This document shows positions 1 to 12,112 of a stretch of DNA of 64,000 nt, piece by piece. The notes under the pieces were generated by a model that was given only the letters and a program-made list of their open reading frames with translations, did not search any database and was not told where the DNA came from. Made by a program: the position numbers and the translations under genes. The stretch's first letter is position 1. Every line of letters begins with the position of its first letter. The DNA is from Limnoperna fortunei (lineage: Eukaryota > Mollusca > Bivalvia > Mytilida > Modiolidae): assembly GCA_944474755.1 (NCBI GenBank), contig OX104111.1:97134805-97198804 (forward strand), read 5' to 3'.

Positions 1-2991
1 GTGGGGTGACCAAACAGTAGATGCATATTCAAGTTGCGGTCTGACTAGGGATTTGTATGCAAGTTGGCGGATTTTCTGATTCTTAGAGGGTATATTTCTG
101 CGTAGGAAGCCAAGAGTTTTGTTAGCATTTTGTGTAATTCTGTTAATGTGTTGATTCCATGACAAGTCACTTGAGAGATCAACGCCTAAATATTTTGCAC
201 TGGGTACTACTTCTAAAATATGTCCGTGTAATTTATAATCAAAATTGGTTTTCTTTTTGTTTCTGGTAATGTTTAGGACCTGACATTTTCCGGGGTTGAA
301 TTCCATCTCCCATAATTTCTCCCAAGCTTCTAGGGTTTGTAAATCTTTTTGTAATGTGAGACAGTCTGCAGTATCTGTGATGACTAAGTATACTGCAGTG
401 TCATCAGCAAATAGGCGGACTTGGGATTTTATATGATTGGGTAGGTCATTTATATAAAGTAAAAAGAGTAGTGGGCCGAGTACTGAACCTTGGGGCACAC
501 CTGACATTACTGGTAATTCCTTGGAATTAGCACCATCGAGGAGTACAGTCTGTGATCTACCTATCAAAAAGGCTTTGATCAATTGTACTGTGCGTTGGTC
601 TACTCCATGTTCCTGCAGTTTGTAAAGTAGTTTCAGATGACTTACTTTATCGAAGGCTTTGCTAAAATCTAGCAATATTAGGTCAGTCTGTTGTCCTGTG
701 TTGAGGTTACGTGATAAGTCGTCAACAAGTTGTATCAGTTGTGTTTCGCATGATCTACGTTCGCGAAAACCGTGTTGTAAGTCATAGAGAATATTGTGTT
801 GTTTAAAATGGTCCGAAAGGTTGGAGGCAATAATGTGTTCTAGTGTTTTACAAAGAATGCAAGTTAGGGAAATCGGTCTATAGTTTGATGGATCGCTTTT
901 AACACCTTTCTTAAAAAGAGGTGTAACATTCGCGGATTTCCATTCCATTGGTATTTTACCAGTAATAAGTGACTTTTGAAGCAGAATATGTATTATTGGC
1001 GCAATTTGAAGTTTTAGTTCCTTTAATACAAGGGGTTTAATACAGTCTGGGCCAGCCGCTTTGTCGGGTTTGAGGTTACCAAGTAGTTTTATAATCCCTT
1101 TTAATTCAATAATAATTTCAGACATTTGGGGATATTTACGATTTATGTTCATGTTTATGAGGGTGGAGTTACATAATTGTGACAATGAAAGTGGGGACAT
1201 AGGGGTGAAGACTGATTTGAACTGATTATTGAGAAGATCTGCTTTACTTTTGTTGTCGCTAACGGTGGTGCCAGTAGATTGATCAAATAAGGGGGGTATA
1301 CCAAGGGCATCTTGTTTTGCAGCTTTTAATAAGTTAAATAATTTTTTTGTTGAGAATTTAGCTTTCTCATCATTTGGATCCCCTTCAGTACCCAAAATAT
1401 ATTCAATATAGTTTTCATGTGCTATTTTTATTTTCCTTTTAATGAGGCTTTTAAGTTTGAGGAAGTGGGCTTTAACACTGGGGCCTGTGTTTTTATTTTT
1501 TTTTAGCTTTACATACAATTGATCTCGTTTGCGGATTAGTCTTTTAATTTCCTGTGTGATCCATGGGAGGGAAAACTTTGAACCTATTTTCTTTACTGGT
1601 ATGTATTTAGAAATCCCTGTATCGATGGCCAATTTGAGTTCATCCCATATTTTTTCAACAGATAAATTTTGGGAGTGACATAGTGTAATAATCCTATCTT
1701 TTTCTATGTCCATAAATTTACGAAATTCAGTCCAGTTTGCTTTCCTATAGAGAGTAATATTTCTGGGAAGCTGTTTTATTATTTTTGGTTTTAAGTTAGC
1801 AGTAACTGTGAATAAGTTGTGGTCTGAAATGCCTGGGTAAAGTGTTACTGAGTCAATAAGTGTATGATTTGAAGTGAGGAATAAGTCAAGGATGTTATCT
1901 TTTCTTGTATTTTCAGTAACCATTTGGGACAGATTATAATCTCCTAGTAAGTTTAAAAAGTCTTCGTATATGATAGGACTACCACAACCTTGTTTAATAT
2001 TTCCAATAAAGTCATTACTCCAGGCGAGTTTTGGATAGTTGAAATCACCAAAAATCCATATATTCCCTTTTAATTTGTAAGCCTGATCTACAGATTTTCT
2101 GAATTCATCAGCACTTAGCTGGTCCATTTCTTTAGGTTTATAGTAGGCTGCTATATATAGTGCTTTACATCCTTGAAATTCTAGTTTAACCCATAAGATT
2201 TCACAGTTTGTTTTCAATTTAGTTACCTCAGATGCCAGGATGTTATCTTTAACTAAAATAAAAACCCCTCCCCCTTTACCATTTCGGTCTGCTCTAAATG
2301 GAGTATAACCAAGGGACCTTGGACATATTTCACAATCTTTGTGTTCATTTGACAACCAAGATTCAGTACCAATGACAAGGTCAGGGTTATGTTGTTCTAT
2401 TACAGAATAAAATTCAGGTTTCTTATTTACAATTGATTGGCAATTTAAGTATAGGACTTTTAGTTTGGGTTTCCATTTTCTGGGCTTTTGTGTTTTAAGT
2501 ATTGGTGTATGGGTGTTTTGACTGTCAGCCTTGTTAATCGACAATCTTGTGAGAACTTCAAAACTGTTTTCGGAGGACACGTTTGAACAATTTGTGGTCC
2601 GAGTCGAAAAGTTTAGGGAGTCACAGCCAGAACATATCCATGAGAAAGGACAGTTATGAGCAACAAGTTCACTTTAAGTCGAATTTGCCATGTTTTCACA
2701 TTCTATGTGGAACCATTGCCTGCATGAATCACACTCTACTGCATTGTGTGTATCGAGGACATCTAAGCCACATGAGCCACAAGGGTACATTGGACCAGGG
2801 TTTGTCTCAATATCGTTGGAAATAGCCATGAGCAAAATGCATAAGTAAATCAGAGATGTTTTACTTTCAGCTTTGTACGGTATATGCCACTTGGTCTTTT
2901 TAACGAGACATGCAACTGATATTATTTTACAGGGCTCGAAACAATTTGGTTTGGTAGGCATAGCATGACCATGTAGGGTCTGAGTTTGCAT
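1..2991 (-). mobile_element. CR1/L2-like non-LTR retrotransposon, ORF with 2A, PHD, APE endonuclease and RT; one nonsense codon, C-terminus outside window
   Basis: I translated the minus strand from the ATG at 2991 to base 1. One frame stays open for about 997 codons except for a TAA at 2674-2676. The ATG is the first after an upstream in-frame TGA. Order of domains: 2A-like motif DIETNPGP (residues 60-67); C4HC3 PHD finger (Cys71, 74, 87, 90, His95, Cys98, Cys120, 123); APE-type endonuclease from about residue 178 (NCQS, GTESWL, GDFN-like, and SDHN near 389); reverse transcriptase from about 640 (DKAAGPD, NYRPIS, DFSKAFD, SGVPQG near 830, FADD near 861). No RNase H is seen before the window edge. 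This order fits CR1/L2-type LINEs, which copy themselves by target-primed reverse transcription. The single stop lies inside the PHD finger, so the copy looks young but inactive as read. The clade is inferred from domain order, not from a tree. Confidence 0.93.
2791..2814 (-). other. 2A-like ribosome-skipping motif (DIETNPGP) near the LINE N-terminus
   Basis: Residues 60-67 of the LINE ORF match the 2A consensus D-(V/I)-E-x-N-P-G-P. In known 2A peptides the ribosome skips the bond between the last Gly and Pro, here residues 66/67. That would release a 66-residue leader from the PHD-endonuclease-RT polyprotein. A hydrophobic stretch rich in Leu and Ile (about residues 47-55) comes just before it, as is common upstream of 2A motifs. 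2A-like motifs are known in APE-type LINEs. Activity of this one is inference. Confidence 0.85.
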
Positions 2992-3456
2992 TTCTACTGG
3001 AGTAAGATGAAGAAAGAAAAAAATGAAACTTTCAAAAGATTTTCAGTTTTTCTTTGCTAAAAAATAATCATTAAAATAATTAATAATAAAACTAAGAGAG
3101 GAAAAAATTGCAACAACCAAGCATGAGAATATATACACCTCGCCATAAGTTAAGCAACACCCTATAATGTTCCAGGGATTCAATTAAGATTTTATATATT
3201 TTAATATTTTTTAAAGAAATGACAATTTATTGAACATTAATGATAAATGAAACATACATACAACATGTTTTCAGTCGCTTGATGAAAAAATGTTCAAAGC
3301 AAAGATATAAAAAAACAGTGCAAATATAACTTTCATTAGTCAAACAATAAGTTTGATTGGATACTTCAATTTCATGAACTTAAAGTAAACACGTCATCAC
3401 AGGTCAACGTTCAGGGAAAGAAAAGTCACCTTGAAATGTGTTAAACACAAAAATAC

Positions 3457-4473
3457 TCAGTAAGTCGTGTAACCACAACGCTACAGTTCATTAACTGTCC
3501 TCCTCATGCTGTTGACTAAACGACGAAGTGTAGCATGTGGTTAATTTTGCCATTCATTTTGAATGATAACACGTAGTTCCTGGACATTTTGAAAAGCAGA
3601 TGTTCTGTTATTGTCTTTACGCCCAATGATATCACACAAATGTTCAATTGGATTCATATCGGGTGACATGGATGGCCATTGAAGATGCTCAATAGCTTCC
3701 CTTTCGATCACATCACGTACAATTGCAGCTCGATGATATCTTGCGTTGTCATCCATAAAGATGGGTCTGTTACTAAGTGGATGATTGTCAAAATGTGGCA
3801 CAATAATAGCGTTAATGACGTCATTTGGATATTTCTGCCCTGATGTCCCATCAACCACAAACAGATTCAGTTTACAGTCGTATGAAAAGCCTCCCCACAC
3901 TGTAACACCACCACCGCCAAACGCTGTAGTCCCTAGGATGTTGTTCTGGTTGTAAGCAGTGCCTCGTTGTCTCCAAAACGCGCATGCGCCTCCAATATGA
4001 CGAAGAAGGAATCTTCTTTCGTCGGTCCAGTGTACTCGTCGCCAGCTTCGAATATTCCAATAGCGGTGATATCGTGCCCACTCTAAACGTGCTTTGCGAT
4101 GTCTCTGTGTCAACAGTGGACTTTTCAAGGGACGACGATCTCTTAACCTTGCATTGTTTTAGAGCCTGTTAACTGTTCGAACGGCAACATTCCAATCGTT
4201 ACGAAGATATATTGCAGTGGCAAACGCTTGGCGTTTGGCTATACGAACGAGGGCTCTATCCTCCCTTTCAGATGTTATTGGTGGTCAATCTGACCTAGGA
4301 CGTTCCTGGATAGTTCCATCATCTCGATGTCGTTTCATTAGCCGAGATACAATACTAAAGTGAATGCCAAAGTGTTGTGCTATCTGACGCAAGTTCTGTC
4401 CACTATTACGCATTCTAACGATCTGCCACTTCTCCGCTTAACTTTGAGGAAATTTCTCGAGGAAACCGTTCAT
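3457..4473 (-). pseudogene. Tc1-like (DD34E) transposase, decayed
   Basis: One minus-strand frame runs from the ATG at 4473 to a terminal stop at 3457-3459 with no frameshift. It is interrupted by stops at 4438-4440, 4288-4290, 4159-4161, 3541-3543 and 3481-3483. The N-terminal third gives a helix-turn-helix of the paired-like kind (QIVRMRNSGQNLRQIAQHFG, then IVSRLMKRH). The catalytic core is clear: HWTDERRF with the first Asp, DDNARYH with the second, and SPDMNPIEHL with Glu 34 residues after the second Asp, so DD34E. The end, RCGYTTY, corresponds to the usual C-terminal G-G-H-T-x-Y block. The full length, about 338 codons, matches the family. The protein would have cut and pasted DNA at TA sites. 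With five stops it is dead. I did not find a convincing pair of terminal inverted repeats. Confidence 0.9.
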
Positions 4474-7236
4474 TGACGACTATATATTCATAAAGAAGAA
4501 TAATAGATTCTTAAAAATTGAAACGGTTTAAGAAACGATTTTTAAACAAATAAAAAAATGGAATGAAAAAAAATCTTTTTAATTCAATATAATTCAATTT
4601 AATAAATTCCTGATATTCTTTGATATAAAAATATGAGTGGCAAATATTTCTGATATTAAAAGATATTTTATAAGGTGCGAACATAGATACATTAGTCCAC
4701 CAATTGTCTTAGATAATATACAATACAGTAAAAATACATTTTAGTTATTTAAGACAACAACGTTATAGCGAGTACAGCTCGCAGCGGGCTGCGAAGCTGT
4801 TCGGCAATTACTTGTCACGCGATCAAAATGAAAGCACGTGATCAAATCTGCTTAATGCTGAGATTGATTTTTTTCGTCCAGAATTTGATATCATCAAAAA
4901 ACTTAGTTCTATAACATAAAACCTCCCATTGCACGTTTATATTTATCATTTTCATCTGACTTTTACATTTTTTATTATTATTTGAAATGTGAGGTTTTAT
5001 CTGTCAGTTGATTTTTCTCGGAGCAAAATTTTTTCAGAAGTTCTGCATATTTTTACATTTGAAATAGCATGAAACTAACATAAAAACAAAGACTATACCT
5101 GTTTTCAATGAATTAAACTATGGTCAATTAAGTAATCCATGTTTGAAATATTGAGACGAAATTTTTCTGCGAGCTGACATTTTGAATTTAACGGTTTATT
5201 AACATTACGGAATCAAGTTATATTTAATGGCGGAACGAATACAATTTGTCGCAATTGTAACACATGGAAAATTCGTTTCGTCAAAAATGGATCCATAGGA
5301 TAGATTTAATTGCGGTCAGCCTTTGAATGTAATGGGAGTTATAAGGGACATCTCAAATAAAGCTTCAAACAGGACTTTAAAAATCCATGATATACTAAGG
5401 TAAGACAATTTTTAGAAAATTTAGATTTTTTTCTTTAAGTTTAGCGCAGTTTGCATGGTTGTACAAACTTTTTTCATATCAAAATTAGTTTATAAACATT
5501 CCGCACGATTTTCTTGCGGAATTTGCGCACGGGAAAATGCGTTTAAAGATGAAACCTCGAATTTCACTAAAATAAAATATCAATAAAATATCAATATCCG
5601 ATGAAAAACGTTGAAAATAAACATGAAATGAGAGGTTTTATTAATGGAACTACAAAAAACTGTAATAAAGTGAGTGAAGAAGGGCACTAAAACTAATTTT
5701 AAAGAATGACTTAAAAATAAAGTTGACATTGATAAAAAAATAAATGTTATATTTAAAAATAACAACACAAATTTCATATTATTTTTTGCAATCTCTAAAT
5801 CGATCTTTAAAAACTGATAATCATAAGACATTTCATGTGACGTCACCATTAAAAAAGAAAGACGTCACGTGACCAAAGGAATGTAGGGCTTTAAGGGGTT
5901 CGGAAGAAACGTCTATTATGAAATGCACATTATATATAAATAATAAAGGCCTATATCGGTGCTCGCATTTTGGCAATGCCTACTCCATATTAAATTTATA
6001 AAGGGACCTTAATGGAAAAAACTATCGAAGATTTTTGCAGAATTATGTTTCTGATACATCAAAATAATCAAATATACACTTTTATTTTATTCTCTCAAAG
6101 TTGAAATCCGTCAAGTATATAAAATCGGCACTCACTACTGCCTGACGTTGATCAATTTTCCTGCCTTTTATAATGAACGACGTAGGCGTCGTTTAATGGC
6201 TGTTATTTGCAATTATTACTGTGTATTCCAGTTAATCAGTTCTTGCAGTATTCATAGGACTTCAATGATTTAAATCTGCACTTGTTATCAATTATTTTAC
6301 CAAAACATAATTAAAGTTTTACTCAAGATTATCTGTATTACTCAATTCGGCAATGTTCGTTTGCAACTTATTGTGCAAGGTTATATCAATCATCAACTAA
6401 TTCCGTCTAATTTTCATAATCTCGTCTTTACCTATGTTCGAAAAGTGTAATGTTCGAATGCTTAGTAAATAATTTACAATCATTAAAGAAAAACAAATTG
6501 TTAATATGAGGATTAATTTTACCGAACACCTAAACTGTATATACATTAACTGAAATATGCAACTCAATTTAAAACATACTATTAATTCAGTCAGATTTCC
6601 GGTGAAACTATAACAATAGAATCGGAGCTATCTATTATACAAGGTACAAAAGTTATGTACCCATGTTTATTTCGGTTGCCATGCAAATTAAAAGTTATTT
6701 AGCACATTGACTGACAAAAGTTTTCGTTTACTATCTATTCGTTTTAAAATTAAAGACAACTTTGCAAAGTTACAAGAACAACGGATATTAAATACCTCTG
6801 TTTTGATCAGAAAACATGAAAAACAGGGGGTGTATTCTTAAGTGCTGCAAAAAAATGTACCAATTTTAATTTCGATGAAAAAAATTCCATAGATTTCTGA
6901 AAAATTCATCTTTCACATGTGTAATTTTTGACTTGTGACGACCTTTCGTTTTCGAGAAAAAAATTTCAAAGTCGAGCATTATTTCTGTTACTGTTCATTC
7001 ATGTGTGATAATTTTCGGTGTGTTCGTATATGAAACAGATGAACAAGGTGGGTGTGATTTGCCTTCTGGTTATGTACAAAGTCTCGTTTTAGTGCGGTAC
7101 ATGGTAAAGGTGTTTACATTTGAAAATAAATTGAGTAAAAAATAATGACAATAATATCAATTTTTTTAAATGAAGTAACACATAACAATAAGCGGTTTTT
7201 TTTTCGCAAAACACAGTAGCATTCGTCATATTCTGT
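4474..7236. other. AT-rich non-coding stretch
   Basis: No coding exon or named repeat could be supported. An 89-codon open stretch at 5580-5849 (minus) is low-complexity and hydrophobic, with no recognisable domain. Two TGACGTCA-like (CRE) words lie near 5838 and 5869, beside CACGTGAC. A short GC-rich dyad sits near 4770-4800. Confidence 0.4.
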
Positions 7237-7954
7237 GCGAGGGTACGATTATTCGCTCCAGTTCTCTATCACTAAAATGTATTGAAATATCAGCAATTTA
7301 CTTCAAGCCACGGATCGTTCCCTCTTTTTCGATCTATTACACGATGATTGTGTTGAACATATTTTAGCAGTTTAATTTCTATAACAACCTAGCATTTCAT
7401 TGAACGTTTTTATAACATTTTTAATCTGCCGTGTCTTGTACGTATCTTTAATTGCGTCAAATTAAGACTTATTATAAACAATGTCTTGTGTATATAGCTA
7501 ATATGTTGGTAGAAAGTGTATTATTATTATTTTTTTTTAATTCTTCAAATAATTCGATAAGTGTTCGCATAAATGGCACAGAACAGCGATCCTTGTATGA
7601 CTAATACTTATTTGTTAGTTTAGTTGAACTGTATTAGCATAGACAAAAAAAGCGTTTATAAGAGCGTTGGATGGCAGATGGTTCTTGGACTACTTTTTTC
7701 ATGCAAATGCTACATTTTTACGTTCACGTGGGGACACCAAGGCAGAAAAATTCACACTAGAAGACCAACATCTTATGTGCAAAACGTGGCACGGACTTAA
7801 CAAGTCGCAAGTTCGCAAGACAAAATCTTTCAAAATGATCAAAATTTTAAGAAAGAAATTCAATTCACGCTGACGTAAGTGATTTGCTCTCCTTGCTGTA
7901 TATTTTTTTAATAAATATTAACCCCCCCTTTAGAACGAATAATCGTACCCTCGC
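7237..7954. mobile_element. non-autonomous DNA element with perfect 19-bp terminal inverted repeats
   Basis: GCGAGGGTACGATTATTCG at 7237-7255 is matched by its exact reverse complement at 7936-7954, giving a 718-bp unit. No transposase is seen inside. A 68-codon open frame (7667-7873, plus) matches nothing I know. Flanks show no clear target-site duplication, so the real ends may lie further out. A run of 15 C follows at 8021-8035. Confidence 0.55.
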
Positions 7955-8239
7955 TTTATTTTGGCGTTAATCCGACAAATCACAAAACTAACTTCTGATT
8001 ATAACGGCAGTAAAAATCGGCCCCCCCCCCCCCCCACTTTGTAAAACAACCAGAACATAAGCGTCCAACAAACACATATAAATGTAATTTGTGCATACGT
8101 GACATTTAACATTGCTGAAATTCCGAATCTGCGTGGTTATGGGCGGGGGGTCCAAAATAACATTTCAAAATCTGCATCATGAATCTTCCACAAGTATATG
8201 TCCATGGAGTATTATCAAAACTTTCCCACTACGTAAGTA

Positions 8240-8626
8240 TTCTAAAACTGTTTTCTGTAGTTTCTCCCTACTCATTATAGCCAAATACACCCAAAAAAAA
8301 ACCCACACATATAGTCATAAATGCCAGCAACACCTTTTAGAAGACATCTAACAATTATGCTCTACTTGAATAAATTTGATCAGATTATTTTGTGCATGCA
8401 CTTTTTTCAGATTTTATCTATCAAGATTGTAAAAAAATGACACAATTACTTGCATTTTATATTTTAGTTTCTATTTTCAGTCATTGACATTTGGTTGTTT
8501 GCTGCTACAAAAAATTATCTAACTTGATACTAGACACCATAAGATAAGGATAATTCAGACCAACTTTGCCTAAAGTTGGCAAAAAAGGGTTTCCGAGTAG
8601 ATTTTTTAAACAAAAGCACACGAAGT
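8240..8626 (+). repeat. direct duplication, copy 1 (387 bp)
   Basis: This block is nearly identical to 8684-9069. By eye only a few single-base differences and indels in A runs separate them. Both start at TTCTAAAACTG and end at CACGAAGT. They are separated by 57 bp. There is no coding content that I recognise. Confidence 0.93.
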
Positions 8627-8683
8627 GAATTTTAAACATAGTCAATGGATTCAAAAATTAAATACACCATTATAAACTGGGGG

Positions 8684-9069
8684 TTCTAAAACTGTTTTCT
8701 GTAGTTTCTCCCTACTCATTATAGCCAAATACACCCCAAAAAAAACCCACACATATAGTCATAAATGCCAGCAACACCTTTTAGAAGACATCTAACAATT
8801 ATGCTCTACTTGAATAAATTTGATCAGATTATTTTGTGCATGCACTTTTTTCAGATTTTATCTATCAAGATTGTAAAAAATGACACAATTACTTGCATTT
8901 TATATTTTAGTTTCTATTTTCAGTCATTGACATTTGGTTGTTTGCTGCTACAAAAAATTATCTAACTTGATACTAGACACCATAAGATAAGGATAATTCA
9001 GACCAACTTTGCCTAAAGTTGGCAAAAAAGGGTTTCCGAGTAGATTTTTTAAACAAAAGCACACGAAGT
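8684..9069 (+). repeat. direct duplication, copy 2 (386 bp)
   Basis: Second copy of the block at 8240-8626. The open frame at 8765-8965 lies wholly inside it and is broken in copy 1 by a one-base length change in an A run, which argues that it is not coding. Confidence 0.93.
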
Positions 9070-9840
9070 ACGAATTTTGATTGGTTTAGGGGATAAAAGA
9101 AGGAAGAATTGATTGGCTATTGTATTTCCGTGGGGGGAAACATCACGTGCTAGGTATTTTCATTCATAAATTTCTCACGAGAGTGCAATATGTTTTTTTT
9201 TAGTAGACCGAGTGTTTTGCAAACCAATATGCTAGGAAATGGAAAGTCACGTGTATTGGTTTAGGCCAAAAGGAAAAAGGCAAAAATACATATTATGTAA
9301 TAAATATCATTATCTGTACAAATATTCTAATTTAAGTAGATCATAAACATTTTACAATTTTAAATGGTTGTCATCTTTTTCCTGTCTAATGATTTTTAAA
9401 AGCTAATCTAGATTGTAATAGTAAATATTATTAGCTGTGAAAATATGCAGAATTTATGATGATTTATATACAGTTTATAATTAATGTAAACGTTTGCAAA
9501 TGTACTGCATAAGATGCCAGCTTACTACGTTTGACTGATTTTTGTAACTATATCATAAATATTTTATGTATTTAATAATTACTCAACGAAAGACAACAAA
9601 TCAACAAAAATTTACACAAAAAGAAACACTTTCTTTCTAATTACATGTACATGTAATTTAAAAGGTCAAAAAGAATGTATCAATATGGTTTGAAAGCGCA
9701 TACAGACGGAAACAGAATTTAGTAATGCCATCCTGATTGATAAAATATGCATGATTATTTTTCAAAGTTTACTTTCATACGCTGTCGTATTTTTTTTTAA
9801 ATTCAATGAAAACTAGCTAACCTTATATCATTTCGATTAA
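9070..9840. other. AT-rich non-coding stretch
   Basis: I see no gene, no clear repeat copy elsewhere in the window and no long dyad here. Confidence 0.4.
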
Positions 9841-9844
9841 TGAT

Positions 9845-10240
9845 TCGATTAATTGATTGGTTGCTTTACATCCTGCGAGCAGTATTTTAGCTATATTCAG
9901 CTATATTCAGGACGAGAACAAGTTAACAAACAATAAATCATCGGGAAAAGGGATGGGATATAGAGAATACAATTTTGACTGCCCCCAGAAAAGTATGGAA
10001 TACGGGTAGTGATAGAGAACTCAGCTCCATGCAGCGGCCACAACGAGCCACTCCTCTAAATCTGCAAAAAATGATCAACATCGTGCAATGAGCGTGACAC
10101 TCTCCAAACACGTTACCACCTACGGTCCGTGGCTATGCCCTCCAAAGCATGACCTGACAACCCACCAACAAGAGGGCCTCTCCCATCCGCCACCTAAGGA
10201 ATCATCGGCACAAGCACTGGCACCCCAGTCATTAAAATTA
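9845..10240. repeat. dispersed repeat family D, with TTGA-type head
   Basis: The head (ATTGATTGATTGG, then GCGAGCAGTATTTTAGCTAT) and the following part, with GAACAAGTTAACAAACAATA, recur at 46630-46720 and 47440-47560, and partly at 42485-42560 and 44870-44945. The right part (about 10030-10240) is the reverse complement of 40430-40690, sharing the GGTGGCGGAT and GTTGTCAGGTCAT blocks. The open frame 10088-10285 falls inside this repeat and is not a gene. The family type is unknown to me. Similar repeats are, as I recall, common in bivalves. Confidence 0.6.
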
Positions 10241-10827
10241 CCCATTTGTTTAAAATACACATATTTAAATATCTGCTACCACTAACAAGGTAAAACATTA
10301 AAATTTAAATAGTAAATAAGAATCATTTTTTACTGCTGTTTTGGCATGTTTGGTTAATTTGCGTTTAAAGTTGAAATTCCACTATTTGTCACATTCAAAC
10401 GAACCAACTTTCAGGTCAATTTTGACACAATCGCTTTTTAAATAGAATTAAATTATAAATTAATGAATTTGTTCTTAAATTTTCCAGTGGAATAAATTAC
10501 CCGCTTTTCATAGGGTTCTACAAGTTGAACACAATTTAGAATCAAAGTTGAAAGACGAATTTAGTCGAGAGAAAACCCTTCCGGTGAGGTTTTTAAAATT
10601 TCCAAGTCAAAATAATCATATATTCAACGTGTAGACTTATTATCTTGCAAATTCCGTTTGCATTACATTGATATGTTGATTCGTTCAAAACTTATTGACA
10701 AAAACTTATGCTACACAAATATAGCAAGAAACCCTTCCGGTTTTTCTCATTTCCGTAGATTAGGGTCTTCCGCATTTATCCAAACCGTAAAATGTTCTGC
10801 AATTATAAACTTTGAACATATTATTAT

Positions 10828-12009
10828 TACGAAAGCCCAGAAGGCTCATTCGAAATTCGAGATTCGAAATTCGAAACTCGAAATTCGAGATCTGAATTCA
10901 ATATAGTTATAACCAATCAGATTGTGTGTGACATAATCATCTACCAATCTGAATAGTTCTTATATAAACGTAGCCATGTGCTATTATTTTTATTTGGAGT
11001 TTTAACCGTAGACATATTTGTCAAAGAATGACTGTGTTCAACATGGTTTTGTTTAAAAAATAAAATTTATAAGCTTTAGTTGTTATTTAATCAAATTAAT
11101 TCAGTTCTCAATAACATCTTGATTTTACAAATCAAGAACAAGAATGTACCTAATTCAACAAAACTTTGTGTGTAAGGAAGTTCACCATATGTAGTTGTGC
11201 ATGTTACTGGGGAATATTGATCTTCAAATTTTAGTGGGTGTTGTAGCCCTTTGAACTTAAAATTTGCTGAAAATACTCATTTATCATCTTGTCGGAGCTA
11301 CTCCTTTAAAAAAAAACTTTATGGAGTTTTACAAAACTTGGTATATAGTAAGTACAACATATTTAGTTGTGCATATTACCAGGGCATTTTGGTCCTCAAA
11401 TTGTGTGTGGGGCTATCAGGGGTGGATCCAGAGGGGGCCCTCCCTTTTGACGGAAAAATTTGGTTGCATTTATAGGAAATCATTAAAGCATGCCAAAAGT
11501 TGCCCCCCCCCCCCTTTGGCCAGTCAGTGCCCCCTTTCGAAATTTCTGGATCCGCCACTAGCTTATTTGGCCCTTTGAACTTAGTAATGTGCTGAAAATA
11601 CCCATTAATTATCTTGTCAGCACAAATCCTCTGGAACTACTCAGTACTATACAAAATTTTATGAAACTTGGTATGTACGTAGTACATCATATATGTAGTT
11701 GTGCATATTATCACGAATTGTTTATTCCTAAATTTATGTGGTAGTTATGGCTCTTTGAACTTTGAATTTTCAGTAATCCTCAATAATCATGGTTTTCACT
11801 TTAACTCCCCTAAAACTACTCAATCAAATTTTATGTAGTTGCGATATAACCAAGGAATTCTGATTGGTAGAGATTATGTCACACACAATCTGATTGGCTA
11901 AAACTATACGAATATATAAGAACTATTCTGATTGGTAGACGATTATGTTACACGCAATCTGATTTGTTATAACTATATTGAATATCGAATTTTGAATTTC
12001 GATTCTCGA
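10828..12009. mobile_element. foldback (MITE-like) element, left arm, interior and most of right arm; right end continues at 17168-17200
   Basis: The left arm starts ACGAAAGCCCAGAAGGCTCA near 10830 and runs through short TTCGAAATTCGA-type repeats to about 10970. Its reverse complement is found at about 11915-12009, joined to 17168-17200. The interruption is the LINE at 12010-17156. The right arm has an extra tandem copy of the CTGATTGG...ACACACAATCTGATT block at 11858-11910. The interior (11160-11830) holds about three divergent ~200-bp repeats with GTAGTTGTGCAT and GCCCTTTGAACTT blocks, one of them split by a hAT-like MITE. No transposase is present. Confidence 0.75.
11417..11559. mobile_element. 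hAT-like MITE
   Basis: The ends are near-perfect inverted repeats: CAGGGGTGGATCCAGA on the left and TCTGGATCCGCCACTA on the right. CAG..GGATCCAG ends are typical of hAT-derived MITEs. The insert splits one of the ~200-bp repeat units, and the flanks ggctat/gcttat look like a worn target-site duplication. An 11-C run and a G-rich patch lie inside. The short open frames over it (11251-11578) are not genes. Confidence 0.75.
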
Positions 12010-12112
12010 GCCACGATTTTGCGGCATTAAAAAGAACTAGGAAAAATTCTGTGTAAATTGCTCCTCCACAAACTTTTTTTAAATTAGGTTAAATAACGCT
12101 AAGTAAACCACA

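Noticed and set aside
5580..5849. 89-codon hydrophobic open frame
   Set aside because: AT-rich, low complexity, no domain, no splice context or paralog in the window.
8021..8035. C15 run as a regulatory element
   Set aside because: Single homopolymer with no supporting context; similar C runs occur inside repeats at 11505 and 52053.
8112..8965. Two open frames over the direct duplication
   Set aside because: The frame in one copy is broken in the other by an A-run length change.
10088..10285. Pro-rich 65-codon open frame
   Set aside because: It lies in dispersed repeat family D, and the inverted relative at 40426-40690 does not keep the frame.
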